Shown here piece by piece: positions 37,937 to 46,550 of a stretch of DNA of 64,000 bases. This DNA is from Camelimonas fluminis (GTDB taxonomy: Bacteria; Pseudomonadota; Alphaproteobacteria; Rhizobiales; Beijerinckiaceae). A program made the position numbers and the translations under genes. Where the stretch lies: contig NZ_BNCG01000005.1 in NCBI RefSeq assembly GCF_014656355.1, positions 73,961 to 137,960 of the forward strand, written 5' to 3'. Positions within the stretch are counted from its first letter, which is position 1. Every line of letters begins with the position of its first letter. The notes under the pieces are model-generated. The model did not search any database and had not been told where the DNA came from. It saw only the letters and a program-made list of their open reading frames with translations.

Positions 37937-40900
37937 ATGGCTTCTCTTGATGAACTTTTCGACGGCGCCGCTGGAGGCCAGGCCGGCAAGCCCGGCGGAC
38001 GCAAAGGCAGCAGGAAGAGCGGCGGGGGCTCCCCCAAGAACAGCAACCCGCCCGCCGCGCGCGCCGCCAGCCATGTCGACCGCAGGGTCATCGCCATTCG
38101 CGGCGCCCGCGAGCACAACCTGAAGAACGTCGATCTGGTTATCCCCCGCGATGAGCTGGTGGTGTTCACCGGCCTTTCAGGGTCCGGCAAATCGTCGCTC
38201 GCCTTCGATACGATCTATGCCGAGGGCCAGCGTCGTTACGTGGAATCGCTGTCCGCCTATGCCCGGCAGTTTCTGGAGATGATGCAGAAGCCCGACGTCG
38301 ACCAGATCGAGGGCCTGTCGCCGGCGATTTCCATCGAACAGAAAACCACCTCGAAGAACCCACGCTCGACGGTCGGCACCGTCACGGAAATATACGATTA
38401 CATGCGCCTGCTGTGGGCGCGCGTCGGCGTGCCCTATTCGCCGGCGACAGGCCTGCCGATCGAAAGTCAGACCGTCAGCCAGATGGTTGACCGGGTCCTG
38501 GCCTTGCCGGAGCGCAGCCGGCTCTTCCTCCTGGCCCCCGTCGTGCGTGGCCGAAAGGGCGAATACCGCAAGGAACTGGCTGACTTCCAGCGCCGCGGCT
38601 TCCAGCGCGTGAAGATCGACGGCGTCTATTACGAGATCGACGACGCGCCGGCTCTCGACAAAAAACTGAAGCACGACATCGACGTGGTCATCGATCGCAT
38701 CGTGGTGCGCCCCGACATGGCGGCGCGGCTGGCGGACAGTTTCGAAACGGCGCTGGAGCTGACCGACGGCATTGCCGTGATCGAGTTCGCCGATTCAGCG
38801 GAAGAAGCCGGCAAGGACGACGCCCGCCGCATCATCTTCTCCCAGAAATTCGCCTGCCCGGTCTCCGGCTTCACCATTCCCGAGATCGAACCGCGACTGT
38901 TCTCCTTCAATAACCCGTACGGCGCCTGCCCGACCTGCGATGGCCTGGGCTCGCAGAAGCAGGTCTCGGCCGATCTGGTCGTGCCCGACGCCAGCCTGGC
39001 GCTGGCGCGCGGGGCCATCGCGCCCTGGGCGAAATCCACCTCGCCTTATTATGGCCAGACACTGGAGGCGCTCGCCGCCCATTTCGGCTTCGATCTGAAA
39101 ACGCCCTGGGACAGGCTGCCCGCTAACATTCAGTCGGTCATCCTGTTCGGAACTGGCTCCGAAAAGGTGCGCATTGCTTACAAGGATGGCGTGCGCGCCT
39201 ATGAGGTGCAGAAGCCGTTCGAAGGCGTCATCACCAACCTGGAGCGCCGCTTCCGCGAAACCGACAGCGACTGGGTGCGCGAGGAAATCTCCCGCTTCAT
39301 GGCGGAAACACCCTGTCCGGCCTGCCAGGGCTATCGCCTGAAGCCGGAGGCGCAGGCCGTCAAGATCGACGCCCGTCACATCGGCGAAATCACCGCTTTG
39401 TCGGTTGGGACGGCCAGAAGCTGGTTTGAAGCGCTGCCGGCGTCGCTCAACGACAAACAGAACGAAATCGCCCGGCGCATCCTCAAGGAAATCGTTGACC
39501 GCCTGACCTTCCTGCTCGACGTGGGGCTGGACTATCTGACGCTTGCGCGCTCCTCCGGCACCCTGTCCGGCGGCGAAAGCCAGCGCATCCGCCTGGCCTC
39601 CCAGATCGGCTCAGGTCTGACCGGCGTGCTGTATGTGCTGGACGAGCCGTCGATCGGGCTGCACCAGCGTGACAACGAGCGTCTGCTGCAAACGCTCAAG
39701 CGCCTGCGTGACCTCGGAAATTCTGTGATCGTCGTCGAGCACGACGAGGACGCCATCCTGCAGGCCGACTACGTCGTCGACGTCGGCCCGGGCGCCGGCG
39801 TGCATGGCGGAGAGATCGTCTCCCAGGGTTCGCCGGAGCATATCCTGCAAGATCCCAATTCGCTTACCGGTCAGTATCTCTCCGGCAAGCTGTCGGTGCC
39901 GACGCCGGCGAAGCGCCGCAAGGCCAGCAAGGGCCGGCGCCTGAAGCTGATCGGCGCCAGCGGCAACAATCTGAAGACCGTCACCGCTGACATTCCCCTG
40001 GGTACATTCACGGCGATCACCGGCGTCTCGGGCGGCGGCAAGTCGACCCTGATCATCGACACCCTGTACCGGGCCGTGGCCCGACGGCTGAATGGGGCCC
40101 TGGAGCATCCGGCCCCGTTCGAGCGCATCGAAGGGCTGGAGCATCTCGACAAGGTCATTGATATCGACCAGTCGCCTATTGGCCGCACCCCGCGCTCCAA
40201 TCCGGCCACCTATACCGGCGCCTTCACGCCGATTCGCGACTGGTTCGCCGGACTGCCGGAGGCCAAGGCGCGCGGCTACCAGCCGGGGCGCTTCTCTTTC
40301 AACGTCAAGGGCGGCCGCTGCGAAGCCTGCCAGGGCGATGGCGTCATCAAGATCGAGATGCACTTCCTGCCGGACGTCTACGTCACCTGCGATGTCTGCA
40401 AGGGCAAGCGTTACGACCGCGAAACGCTTGAGGTGCGCTACCGGGAGAAATCCATCGCCGACGTGCTCGACATGACCGTCGACGAAGCCGGGGAACTGTT
40501 CCACGCCGTGCCGACGATTCGGGACCGCATGGAGACCCTGTCGCGGGTCGGCCTCGGCTATGTGAAGGTTGGCCAGCAGGCCACCACCCTGTCCGGCGGC
40601 GAGGCGCAGCGCGTCAAGCTGTCGAAGGAGCTGTCGCGGCGGGCCACTGGCCGCACCCTGTATATCCTTGATGAGCCGACCACCGGCCTGCATTTCCACG
40701 ACGTGGCCAAGCTGCTGGAAGTGCTGCATGAGCTGGTCGAACAGGGCAACACGGTTATCGTCATCGAGCACAATCTTGAGGTCATCAAGACGGCCGACTG
40801 GGTTCTCGATCTGGGGCCGGAAGGCGGCGATGGCGGCGGCCAGATTGTCGCTGAAGGTACGCCGGAAGACATCGCCGCCAATCCGGCGAGCCACACCGGA

Positions 40901-40966
40901 CGCTTTCTGGCCGAGGTGCTGGCCCGTCGGCCCATCCGCCCGCAAAACCGGAAGGCCGCCGAATGA
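37937..40966 (+). CDS. uvrA: Excinuclease ABC subunit A
   Basis: UvrA is the damage-recognition ATPase of nucleotide excision repair. The 1009-residue protein has two ABC ATPase halves: first Walker [13 protein letters not shown] with signature [12 protein letters not shown], second Walker [11 protein letters not shown] with signature [12 protein letters not shown] zinc module is seen as CEAC and CDVC in the second half. In the first half CPTCDG is intact but the partner motif reads CPVSG, with only one cysteine. The first 48 residues are a Gly/Lys/Ser-rich extension before the conserved [17 protein letters not shown], so the true start could be further downstream. Regulation by LexA is predicted from the upstream box. 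Confidence 0.97.
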   Translation: MASLDELFDGAAGGQAGKPGGRKGSRKSGGGSPKNSNPPAARAASHVDRRVIAIRGAREHNLKNVDLVIPRDELVVFTGLSGSGKSSLAFDTIYAEGQRRYVESLSAYARQFLEMMQKPDVDQIEGLSPAISIEQKTTSKNPRSTVGTVTEIYDYMRLLWARVGVPYSPATGLPIESQTVSQMVDRVLALPERSRLFLLAPVVRGRKGEYRKELADFQRRGFQRVKIDGVYYEIDDAPALDKKLKHDIDVVIDRIVVRPDMAARLADSFETALELTDGIAVIEFADSAEEAGKDDARRIIFSQKFACPVSGFTIPEIEPRLFSFNNPYGACPTCDGLGSQKQVSADLVVPDASLALARGAIAPWAKSTSPYYGQTLEALAAHFGFDLKTPWDRLPANIQSVILFGTGSEKVRIAYKDGVRAYEVQKPFEGVITNLERRFRETDSDWVREEISRFMAETPCPACQGYRLKPEAQAVKIDARHIGEITALSVGTARSWFEALPASLNDKQNEIARRILKEIVDRLTFLLDVGLDYLTLARSSGTLSGGESQRIRLASQIGSGLTGVLYVLDEPSIGLHQRDNERLLQTLKRLRDLGNSVIVVEHDEDAILQADYVVDVGPGAGVHGGEIVSQGSPEHILQDPNSLTGQYLSGKLSVPTPAKRRKASKGRRLKLIGASGNNLKTVTADIPLGTFTAITGVSGGGKSTLIIDTLYRAVARRLNGALEHPAPFERIEGLEHLDKVIDIDQSPIGRTPRSNPATYTGAFTPIRDWFAGLPEAKARGYQPGRFSFNVKGGRCEACQGDGVIKIEMHFLPDVYVTCDVCKGKRYDRETLEVRYREKSIADVLDMTVDEAGELFHAVPTIRDRMETLSRVGLGYVKVGQQATTLSGGEAQRVKLSKELSRRATGRTLYILDEPTTGLHFHDVAKLLEVLHELVEQGNTVIVIEHNLEVIKTADWVLDLGPEGGDGGGQIVAEGTPEDIAANPASHTGRFLAEVLARRPIRPQNRKAAE

Positions 40967-41065
40967 CGCGGCGCATCAGGAGGCGCGACAGTTCGTGTCA
41001 TCTGTTTCGCCCCAGGCGTCCTGCCCAGGCTGGCGGGCGTCCGTCCCCCGCAACGGAGACAATCT

Positions 41066-41974
41066 GTGGACTCTGACGACCGCTCCGGCGAAGGCGCCGG
41101 GAACCTCGCCACGACAGGCCGCGATATCGCCAACCTGCTCGCGATCATGGCGCGCCTGCGCGATCCGGAGACTGGTTGCGCCTGGGACGTTGCCCAGAAC
41201 TTCGCGACAATCGCGCCTTACACCATCGAGGAAGCGCACGAGGTGGCGGACGCTATCCAGCGCAACGATATGGATGACCTGTGCGAGGAGTTAGGCGACC
41301 TGCTGCTTCAGGTCGTCTTCCATGCCCGCATCGCGGAGGAAGCTGGCGCCTTCACTTTCGCCGATGTCGTCGAGGCCATCACCGCCAAGATGGTCCGCCG
41401 GCACCCCCATGTGTTTGGCGATTCTCCGGACCGCTCGCCGGAGGCGATCGGCGCTGCCTGGCAACGGATCAAGGCTGGTGAGAAGGCGGCGCGACGCGCA
41501 CGGCGCGCTGCTGTGGGAGCGGACGATGAATCCGGCCTGCTGTCCGACGTTCCGGCCGGGCTTCCGCCGCTCAGCCGCGCCCTGAAACTGCAGCAACGCG
41601 CTGCGACGGTGGGCTTCGACTGGCCTGACGCGGCCCAGGTCATGGACAAGGTTGATGAGGAAATAAACGAAATAAAACATGAACTTGATATAATTTTCGC
41701 ATCTGGATCACAACCAGATCGCGCGTCCCGGGCGCGCGCCGGACTGTCGTCCGAAATCGGCGACGCCCTGTTTGCCCTCGTCAACCTGGCGCGTCACACG
41801 AACATCGACCCGGAACAGGCGTTGGCCGGGACGAATCATAAATTTGTTTGTCGGTTCAGCTACATCGAGAAGTCTGTTCACACATCAGGAAAGCAGTTGG
41901 CCGACGCCTCCCTTGAGGAAATGGAGGGATATTGGCGCGACGCCAAGAAGCAGCGTCAGGAAACTGACGCCTGA
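41066..41974 (+). CDS. mazG: Nucleoside triphosphate pyrophosphohydrolase MazG
   Basis: MazG hydrolyses nucleoside triphosphates to monophosphates, cleaning the nucleotide pool and lowering ppGpp. The 302-residue protein has two MazG domains. The first has PETGCAWDVAQNFATIAPYTIEEAHEVADAI and the metal-binding EELGDLLLQVVFHARIAEE. The second has VDEEINEIKHEL and SEIGDALFALVNLARH. The segment between them (about 136-170) is a basic linker. Two internal patches, near 41650-41710 and 41835-41890, are clearly AT-richer than the surrounding gene although the reading frame stays intact. It follows uvrA by about 100 bases and may be cotranscribed. Confidence 0.95.
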   Translation: MDSDDRSGEGAGNLATTGRDIANLLAIMARLRDPETGCAWDVAQNFATIAPYTIEEAHEVADAIQRNDMDDLCEELGDLLLQVVFHARIAEEAGAFTFADVVEAITAKMVRRHPHVFGDSPDRSPEAIGAAWQRIKAGEKAARRARRAAVGADDESGLLSDVPAGLPPLSRALKLQQRAATVGFDWPDAAQVMDKVDEEINEIKHELDIIFASGSQPDRASRARAGLSSEIGDALFALVNLARHTNIDPEQALAGTNHKFVCRFSYIEKSVHTSGKQLADASLEEMEGYWRDAKKQRQETDA

Positions 41975-42419
41975 CGGGAGGACGGCATGACGCCTCCCCA
42001 CTGGAGCGCATTCCAGCGAAGTTAAGGCCACTTCCCTGGAAGAAATCCTGTTTCAAAGCGATAGAACGGGAATCCGCTTCAGCCGGAGCGGACCTGGCCT
42101 CAGCCCGACACGCCCGACTTTGTCGAAGTCGTGCGGAACAACGCCCTTCCTGCAAAGGCAAGGGCATACGTCATATGGGTTTGCGCTTTGGCCGGTCGCG
42201 GATGCGTCAGTTTCGTGACTGGCATGAACGCGTCCGGGCTACAGAAGGCGGCGCTGGCCGTGGGGGGAATCGATCCGGCGAGGATTTTCCCGGTGACACT
42301 CACGTCCCAGGACATGCGCCGCCTCTTTTGACCTGGCGCCTTCCGTACGAAAGAGTCTGCGTTGTCCAGACGACCCGGCGGCCGACCGCCTTGTCCCTTC
42401 CGCAAATATGGGCCGCGAT
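41975..42419. other. Spacer after mazG with partial stem-loop repeat
   Basis: About 445 bases with no supportable gene. It contains a repeat fragment at 42054-42092 related to one near 45206-45248, and a small hairpin CTGGA/TCCAG at 42001-42015. The remaining open frames are short and without motifs. Confidence 0.5.
42054..42092. repeat. Partial copy of a stem-loop repeat
   Basis: The stretch from CAAAGCGATAGA to AGCGGA matches 45207-45245 in order (AAGGCGATAGAGTGGAAATCCGCTTCA... there). Both end in the same hairpin, TCCGCT-N8-AGCGGA, with the same loop length but different loop sequence. Confidence 0.6.
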
Positions 42420-42926
42420 TTAACGGGCGCGGCGACCCGGTGACGCCGGAGGTTCTGGCTGCTCGCCGATATTGACCGGCGCGCTTGGTTCTGCGCCACC
42501 CTTGCAGTTCGTCAGCCACACGTCATAGACCGGGTGCTCCACGCCATGCAGACCAGGACTGGCGGCGAACATCCAGCCTTCGAACAGACGCTTGCGCTCG
42601 CTCTGGAAATTGATTTCGTAGACCTCGACAAACGCCGTTGTGCTTGGCGCTTCCGTCGCTGGACGCGTGTTGCAGGCGCGCGGCGTCAATTGCAGCGCGC
42701 CAAACTGCACCGTCTCGTTGATGGCCACCTCAAACGAGATGATCCGGCCGGTGATCTTGTCCAGACCGGAGAATACGGCCAGCGGATTACGAATCGGCTC
42801 GGCCAGCGCTCCGTCTACCGGAGCCATTGCCCCGAACAGGGCGAGAGCGGCCAGCGGCGCCAACGCAGACCGCGCCCGGCGACGCGGCCTTGGGGTGAAT
42901 GGGCGGCGGATCAGCTGTTGCGACAT
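42420..42926 (-). CDS. Exported DUF2155 protein
   Basis: The 168-residue protein has an Arg-rich N-terminus, one hydrophobic signal or anchor helix (about residues 22-42, ALAPLAALALFGAM) and then the DUF2155 domain, recognised by AVFSGLDKITGRIISFEV, LTPRACNTRP, FVEVYEINF and LFEGWMFAASPGLHGVEHPVYDVWLTNC. Two conserved cysteines (in RACNT and LTNCKG) could form a disulfide. The function of DUF2155 is unknown; it is almost confined to alphaproteobacteria and is often found close to the NDUFA12-type gene, as here (about 0.9 kb away). The tail is Pro-rich. The start at 42926 (MSQQLIRRPF) was chosen over one 19 codons upstream. Confidence 0.88.
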   Translation of the reverse strand: MSQQLIRRPFTPRPRRRARSALAPLAALALFGAMAPVDGALAEPIRNPLAVFSGLDKITGRIISFEVAINETVQFGALQLTPRACNTRPATEAPSTTAFVEVYEINFQSERKRLFEGWMFAASPGLHGVEHPVYDVWLTNCKGGAEPSAPVNIGEQPEPPASPGRRAR

Positions 42927-43258
42927 GTCTCTTTCATCTGACCTGCGGCGCAATCCTGTCGCGCCCCTTGTGGGGGTTATCACGCATTGGGTCGCCGCGA
43001 AACGGCGCGCATGATATCCTGGGCGATTTTACCACCCAACCAGCCTGTTCGTCGACGGATAGCCGGCTCCGCCCGTCATTGCGTCCTGGCTACACTATCG
43101 TGTCACAAGCGGCCGGAATGAGAAAATATTACCTGCAAGGTCATGGCGCCCGGCCGGGCGGGGCGTCATGCTTGGGCGTCGAACAACTTGCGATCAGGCC
43201 ATGCGGCTGTTTCCGACGCCGCAGGAGCAACGACAACCAGCGCAACAGGGAGGCGCAC

Positions 43259-43669
43259 ATGACCGCTGATGCAAATGATGTTTCCGCCATGATCAACGAA
43301 CGGCTGCCGCCATTCAGCAAACATCTCGGCATACGGGTGTTGCTGGCGACGCCGGATCGGGTCATCGCGGAAATGGACGTGAAGCCGGAATATTGCACCA
43401 CCCCGCCAACAATTCATGGCGGCGCGGTCATGGCTTTTGCCGACACGCTGGGCGCTGTCGCCACCATCGTCAATCTGCGGGAAGGCCAGGGCACCACGAC
43501 CCTGGAAAGCAAAACAAACTTCGTTTCCCCGGCGCCGGCCGGCGATACGGTCCGCGGCGAAACCACGCCGATCCATCGCGGCCGGCGCACCCAGGTCTGG
43601 CAGACGCGGATCACCAACGGCGCTGGCAAGCTGGTCGCCGTGGTGACGCAAACCCAAATGGTGCTGTAA
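43259..43669 (+). CDS. PaaI-family hotdog thioesterase
   Basis: A 136-residue hotdog-fold protein predicted to hydrolyse acyl-CoA thioesters. The active-site region is recognisable as TTPPTIHGGAVMAFADTLGAVATIVN, with the Asp/Asn-type catalytic arrangement on the long helix, and the central strand segment is TTTLESKTNFVSPAPAGD. GGGAGG lies five bases before the ATG at 43259, which settles the start; the longer in-frame opening is unlikely. Substrate is unknown. It sits between DUF2155 and NDUFA12 genes in opposite orientation, so it forms its own transcript. Confidence 0.9.
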   Translation: MTADANDVSAMINERLPPFSKHLGIRVLLATPDRVIAEMDVKPEYCTTPPTIHGGAVMAFADTLGAVATIVNLREGQGTTTLESKTNFVSPAPAGDTVRGETTPIHRGRRTQVWQTRITNGAGKLVAVVTQTQMVL

Positions 43670-43746
43670 AGCGCGCCCCCATCGACCAGGCGGTTTCCCA
43701 GACCTGCGCCGCCCCGCCCGGGTTACGACCGGGCGGACCGCAAACG

Positions 43747-43776
43747 AAAAAGCCGCCGATCAGAATCGGCGGCCTT
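43747..43776. terminator. Bidirectional terminator between thioesterase and NDUFA12 genes
   Basis: Nine-base arms GCCGCCGAT and ATCGGCGGC are flanked by AAAAA on the left (TTTTT for the minus strand) and CTTTATA on the right. It lies between the two convergent genes. Confidence 0.88.
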
Positions 43777-43835
43777 TATAAACCCCGGCCAGAAGCGATA
43801 GCCAGCGACCATGCGAAAAGCAGGCAAGCCGCTCC

Positions 43836-44234
43836 TCAGGGCGTCCAGGCCTGATAGTCGCCGGTCGCAGCGGGGCGCTCGCCCGCGCGCAGAATCGATC
43901 CCTGCGGCCGATGCGCGCCTGACGTGCCCGTTAAATTCGGCAGGTGCCGCTTCTGCCACTCGCGCGGCTGATACTTTTCCTCCGACGGCGGAACCTGAAC
44001 AGTCTGGTTCAGCCAGCCCTTCCAGCCCGGCGGCACGGCGGAGCCATCCGCTTCCCCCTTGTAAATCACCCAGCGGCGTTCGACGCCAATGGTGCGGTCC
44101 TTGCCGGGCTTGCGATAATAGCGGTTGCCGAACTCATCCTCGCCGACGAACTGCCCTGAGCGCGAGGTGGTCAGCAGCGTGCCAGCGGTGGCGCCGTTCC
44201 ACCAGGTAAAAACGAGCTGAAGCAATCTCTTCAA
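43836..44234 (-). CDS. NADH:ubiquinone oxidoreductase accessory subunit, NDUFA12 family
   Basis: A 132-residue homologue of mitochondrial complex I subunit NDUFA12 (B17.2). The family core is clear: GTLLTTSRSGQFVGEDEFGNRYYR, then RRWVIYKGEADGSAVPPGWKGWLN and the terminal YQPREWQKRHLPNLTGT. Accessory subunits of this type are found in alphaproteobacterial complex I, consistent with the ancestry of mitochondria. It would bind the peripheral arm near the Q module. The Pro-rich C-terminal 30 residues are variable. It has its own terminator. The nuo operon proper lies 40 kb away. Confidence 0.93.
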   Translation of the reverse strand: MKRLLQLVFTWWNGATAGTLLTTSRSGQFVGEDEFGNRYYRKPGKDRTIGVERRWVIYKGEADGSAVPPGWKGWLNQTVQVPPSEEKYQPREWQKRHLPNLTGTSGAHRPQGSILRAGERPAATGDYQAWTP

Positions 44235-44479
44235 GGCCAGACTCCGGGCGACAGAAAACGCGCGGAATATGGGCCTACCCAGACGCGGTGTCCAGCCTCA
44301 CGTCGCGCAAGCTTGCGGGCGCTGACGCCGCATGCCGCCCCCGATCGTGGGAACCAGCCTTGGCGGCCATCGAGATTTCGACAGAAAATCGACCAGCGCC
44401 CTTGCTAAGGAAGGACATATAAAATAAACAACCATACTTCGATAATTATTAAATACAATACTGGGGGGTCATTATAAAA

Positions 44480-44962
44480 ATGATGACCATCATGAACGCT
44501 ATTGTCAGAAAAATTAACATGCCAGAGTCAACAATTGACTATGGCTATCTTGAAAATGATCTTGGATACGTATTACGTCGAGCCCAATTGTGGGTTTTCC
44601 AGGACCTGATCCGCACGATGTCGCCGGTCGATCTGCGCCCGGCGCAATACTCGGTATTGGTGATCATTCACCACAACCCCGGCCTGTCCCAGATCTCTCT
44701 CGCCAGCGCGCTGGGCATCGAGCGCGCCCGCCTGGTGCGACTGCTGGACCAACTGGAGGATCGCAAGCTGGTCGAACGACGCCCCGCCGCCAGCGACCGG
44801 CGCTCGCACGCCATGCACCTGACCCTTGAAGGGGAGCGCACGCTGGCCAGCGCGCGTGAACTGGCGACGGCGCACCGACAGGCGTGCCTTGAGGAGTTCG
44901 GCGGGCAAAACAACTACACGACCCTTGTCCGTCTGCTCGCCAAGTTCGGCGCACCGCAATAA
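44480..44962 (+). CDS. MarR-family transcriptional regulator
   Basis: A 160-residue winged-helix repressor. The DNA-binding region spans about residues 50-115: RPAQYSVLVIIHHNPGLSQISLASALGIERARLVRLLDQLEDRKLVERRPAASDRRSHAMHLT, with the wing DRRSHA typical of MarR. The first 35 codons and about 80 bases upstream are markedly AT-rich, while the rest of the gene matches the local GC content. The start is uncertain: MMTIMN at 44480 has a GGGGGG run 12 or so bases upstream, and MPESTIDYGYL at 44519 is an alternative. No obvious target gene is adjacent; a cluster of stem-loops follows it. Ligand unknown. Confidence 0.87.
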   Translation: MMTIMNAIVRKINMPESTIDYGYLENDLGYVLRRAQLWVFQDLIRTMSPVDLRPAQYSVLVIIHHNPGLSQISLASALGIERARLVRLLDQLEDRKLVERRPAASDRRSHAMHLTLEGERTLASARELATAHRQACLEEFGGQNNYTTLVRLLAKFGAPQ

Positions 44963-45068
44963 CCGGCGCGCCTGCGCCGCCAAAGGGACCCGGCAAGGCG
45001 GCTTGCGCTTTCTCCAGGGAAAGCAACAAACCGATGTGTCCTGGTCGCTGACCGGAAGTCTCGCGCCA

Positions 45069-45103
45069 TGTAGCAAAATCCCATCATGCGGAATTTTGCT
45101 ACA
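45069..45103. repeat. Inverted repeat (11-base arms)
   Basis: TGTAGCAAAAT and ATTTTGCTACA face each other across 13 bases. A T run does not follow, so a simple terminator is unlikely, although it could still end the MarR transcript. Confidence 0.7.
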
Positions 45104-45159
45104 TCCTGCGGCCTGGCGCATTTCGCCTGCGACCTGAGCCACGCTGCGGCGTGTCAGAA

Positions 45160-45198
45160 CGTCTTCACGCGAAGCGGTTTCCGCTTCGCGTGAAGACG
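45160..45198. repeat. Perfect 18-base-pair hairpin
   Basis: CGTCTTCACGCGAAGCGG and its exact complement are separated by only TTT. Such a long perfect stem with a three-base loop is rare by chance. No T run follows. Confidence 0.9.
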
Positions 45199-45205
45199 CG
45201 CCAGT

Positions 45206-45248
45206 TCAAGGCGATAGAGTGGAAATCCGCTTCATCATGAGCGGATTT
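45206..45248. repeat. Stem-loop repeat module shared with 42054-42092
   Basis: AAATCCGCT pairs with AGCGGATTT across an eight-base loop (TCATCATG). The preceding bases AAGGCGATAGAG match the fragment at 42054-42092. Confidence 0.7.
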
Positions 45249-45254
45249 TGCTCT

Positions 45255-45357
45255 GGAGCAATTCCCGATCCACCTGGAACGGGGATTGCTCCAGTTTCCC
45301 CTGTTTTGAGCGAATTCTGATCGACCAGACGATTCCGTCTGATCGGAAAGCGCTCTA
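45255..45357. repeat. Dispersed structured repeat, copy 2
   Basis: About 103 bases are similar to 27591-27690 over their whole length. Stem 1 is GGAGCAAT with ATTGCTCC plus an inner GC part. Stem 2 is CAGACG with CGTCTG inside an outer GAGCG/CGCTC pair. CTA at 45355-45357 supplies the TAG stop of the minus-strand gene beginning at 45696. Confidence 0.8.
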
Positions 45358-45696
45358 GCGGCTCGCGCCATTGCGGCTGCCGCCGCTCCGTTCAGCCCGC
45401 TCACGGCGCAAGCGATCGCGCTCCTCAAGCGCCCGACGTTCTTCGGCGTTCCGCCCGTAGTAAGGCCGGCCAATATAACCGCCTGAAGGCCCGGCGCGTC
45501 CGGAACCAGTTCCGCAACCGCCTGTATCGCAGACGAACTGGGCCAGATGCATTGCCGGCGCAGCGTCAGACGCCTGTTTCGGCGCGCCGCTCCATGGCCC
45601 GGCCACGACGGGCGACGACGCCAGCACCAGCGTCAGAACGCCAAGGCTGGCGCAGCGCATGGCAAACAGGCCAGACAGTTCTTGTTCAGATTTCAT
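45355..45696 (-). CDS. Small exported protein of unknown function
   Basis: I do not recognise this 113-residue protein. After a short N-terminus it has a signal peptide (LGVLTLVLASSPVVAG) with cleavage likely after VVA. The mature part has two cysteines (VCDTGGCGTGSG), a Gly/Tyr patch (GGYIGRPYYGR) and a highly charged Arg/Glu helix (NAEERRALEERDRLRRERAERSG) likely to form a coiled coil or amphipathic helix. GGGAG lies seven bases before the ATG at 45696. The stop codon is TAG within a dispersed repeat, so the final residues (NGASR) may have been altered when the repeat arrived. Envelope location is inferred. Confidence 0.65.
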   Translation of the reverse strand: MKSEQELSGLFAMRCASLGVLTLVLASSPVVAGPWSGAPKQASDAAPAMHLAQFVCDTGGCGTGSGRAGPSGGYIGRPYYGRNAEERRALEERDRLRRERAERSGGSRNGASR

Positions 45697-45962
45697 CATG
45701 CTTCTCCCGGGAAACAGCGGCTTCCACCATGGCGACTTTGCAAGGCCGTCGTCCCTGCCCCGGAAGCGCCGCCATACATCATCACATATGGATGGAAGAT
45801 GGATGCGAAATCGAGCAGGATTCGGGTGCGCCGAAATTTCCAGCGGCCCCTTGCATGCCCGGGGGTCTGCGCGCGACCATTGCAGTCACGCTAGGCAATC
45901 ACCATTTCGTGGTGAGGTGGGACGGGCGCGCAATGCGACAGCCGGCCCACAAAGGAAGGAAC

Positions 45963-46298
45963 ATGCGCAACTCTGACAACCATGATGCTGACGCCTCCGG
46001 AAGAGGCCCCCACTGGCGGAACGACAACGCCGGGGGCGTGATACTGGAAGGAGAAATTGTCGGCGACAGTGTCCATGTTGCGCCTCCAGAACCTGAGCCG
46101 GTTTGGGGGACGAACGCGGCCGGTCTGGGCAGAAAGCTGGTGATCGCCATGGCGATCATCGCGGCGCTGGTCATTCTGGTGCCATTGATGCTGCTCTTCA
46201 TTGGCGTGGCGCTCATTGCGGCGCTTGTTGGCCGGCTCCTGCTCGGTCGCCAGGTAACCGTCACCCGCTGGGTGCGTCCCTGGGAAGCCCGCGGCTAG
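45963..46298 (+). CDS. Small single-pass membrane protein of unknown function
   Basis: This 111-residue protein is not one I recognise. It starts MRNSDNHDADASGRG, with a soluble acidic N-terminal part of about 55 residues. A long hydrophobic region (about 60-90, LVIAMAIIAALVILVPLMLLFIGVALIAALVG) is enough for one or two membrane helices. The tail is short and basic (RLLLGRQVTVTRWVRPWEARG). AAGGAAGG lies three bases before the ATG, supporting translation. The gene stands alone between the small exported protein and the M3 peptidase. No enzymatic motif is seen. Confidence 0.65.
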   Translation: MRNSDNHDADASGRGPHWRNDNAGGVILEGEIVGDSVHVAPPEPEPVWGTNAAGLGRKLVIAMAIIAALVILVPLMLLFIGVALIAALVGRLLLGRQVTVTRWVRPWEARG

Positions 46299-46550
46299 GC
46301 GTTCTCCCAAGAAACCACCTACTCCACGCTTCGGCTGACATTCAGCACACAGTCCTTTCCCGGAATTTGCGAATCCCGGGATTGGCGCACCTCCCCGCGC
46401 CTGCGGCGCCCCCTTCGGAAATGGGTTGGCGCCACGCATCTGAACCAGGCCAGCTATATGGCGTGCGCAACTGGCGCGGCGGCATATGCCTCCCACCTCC
46501 TGGCGCCGTAGCCTTGCGCCCATCGCGCCGAACCCGCTCAGGATTCACAC

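Larger units (their letters stand above)
44963..45354. other. Gene-free spacer packed with stem-loops
   Basis: This 392-base spacer holds at least five inverted repeats in tandem: 45069-45103, 45160-45198, 45223-45248 and two within 45255-45357. No gene or tRNA is present. Some of the modules recur elsewhere in the window. Confidence 0.7.
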
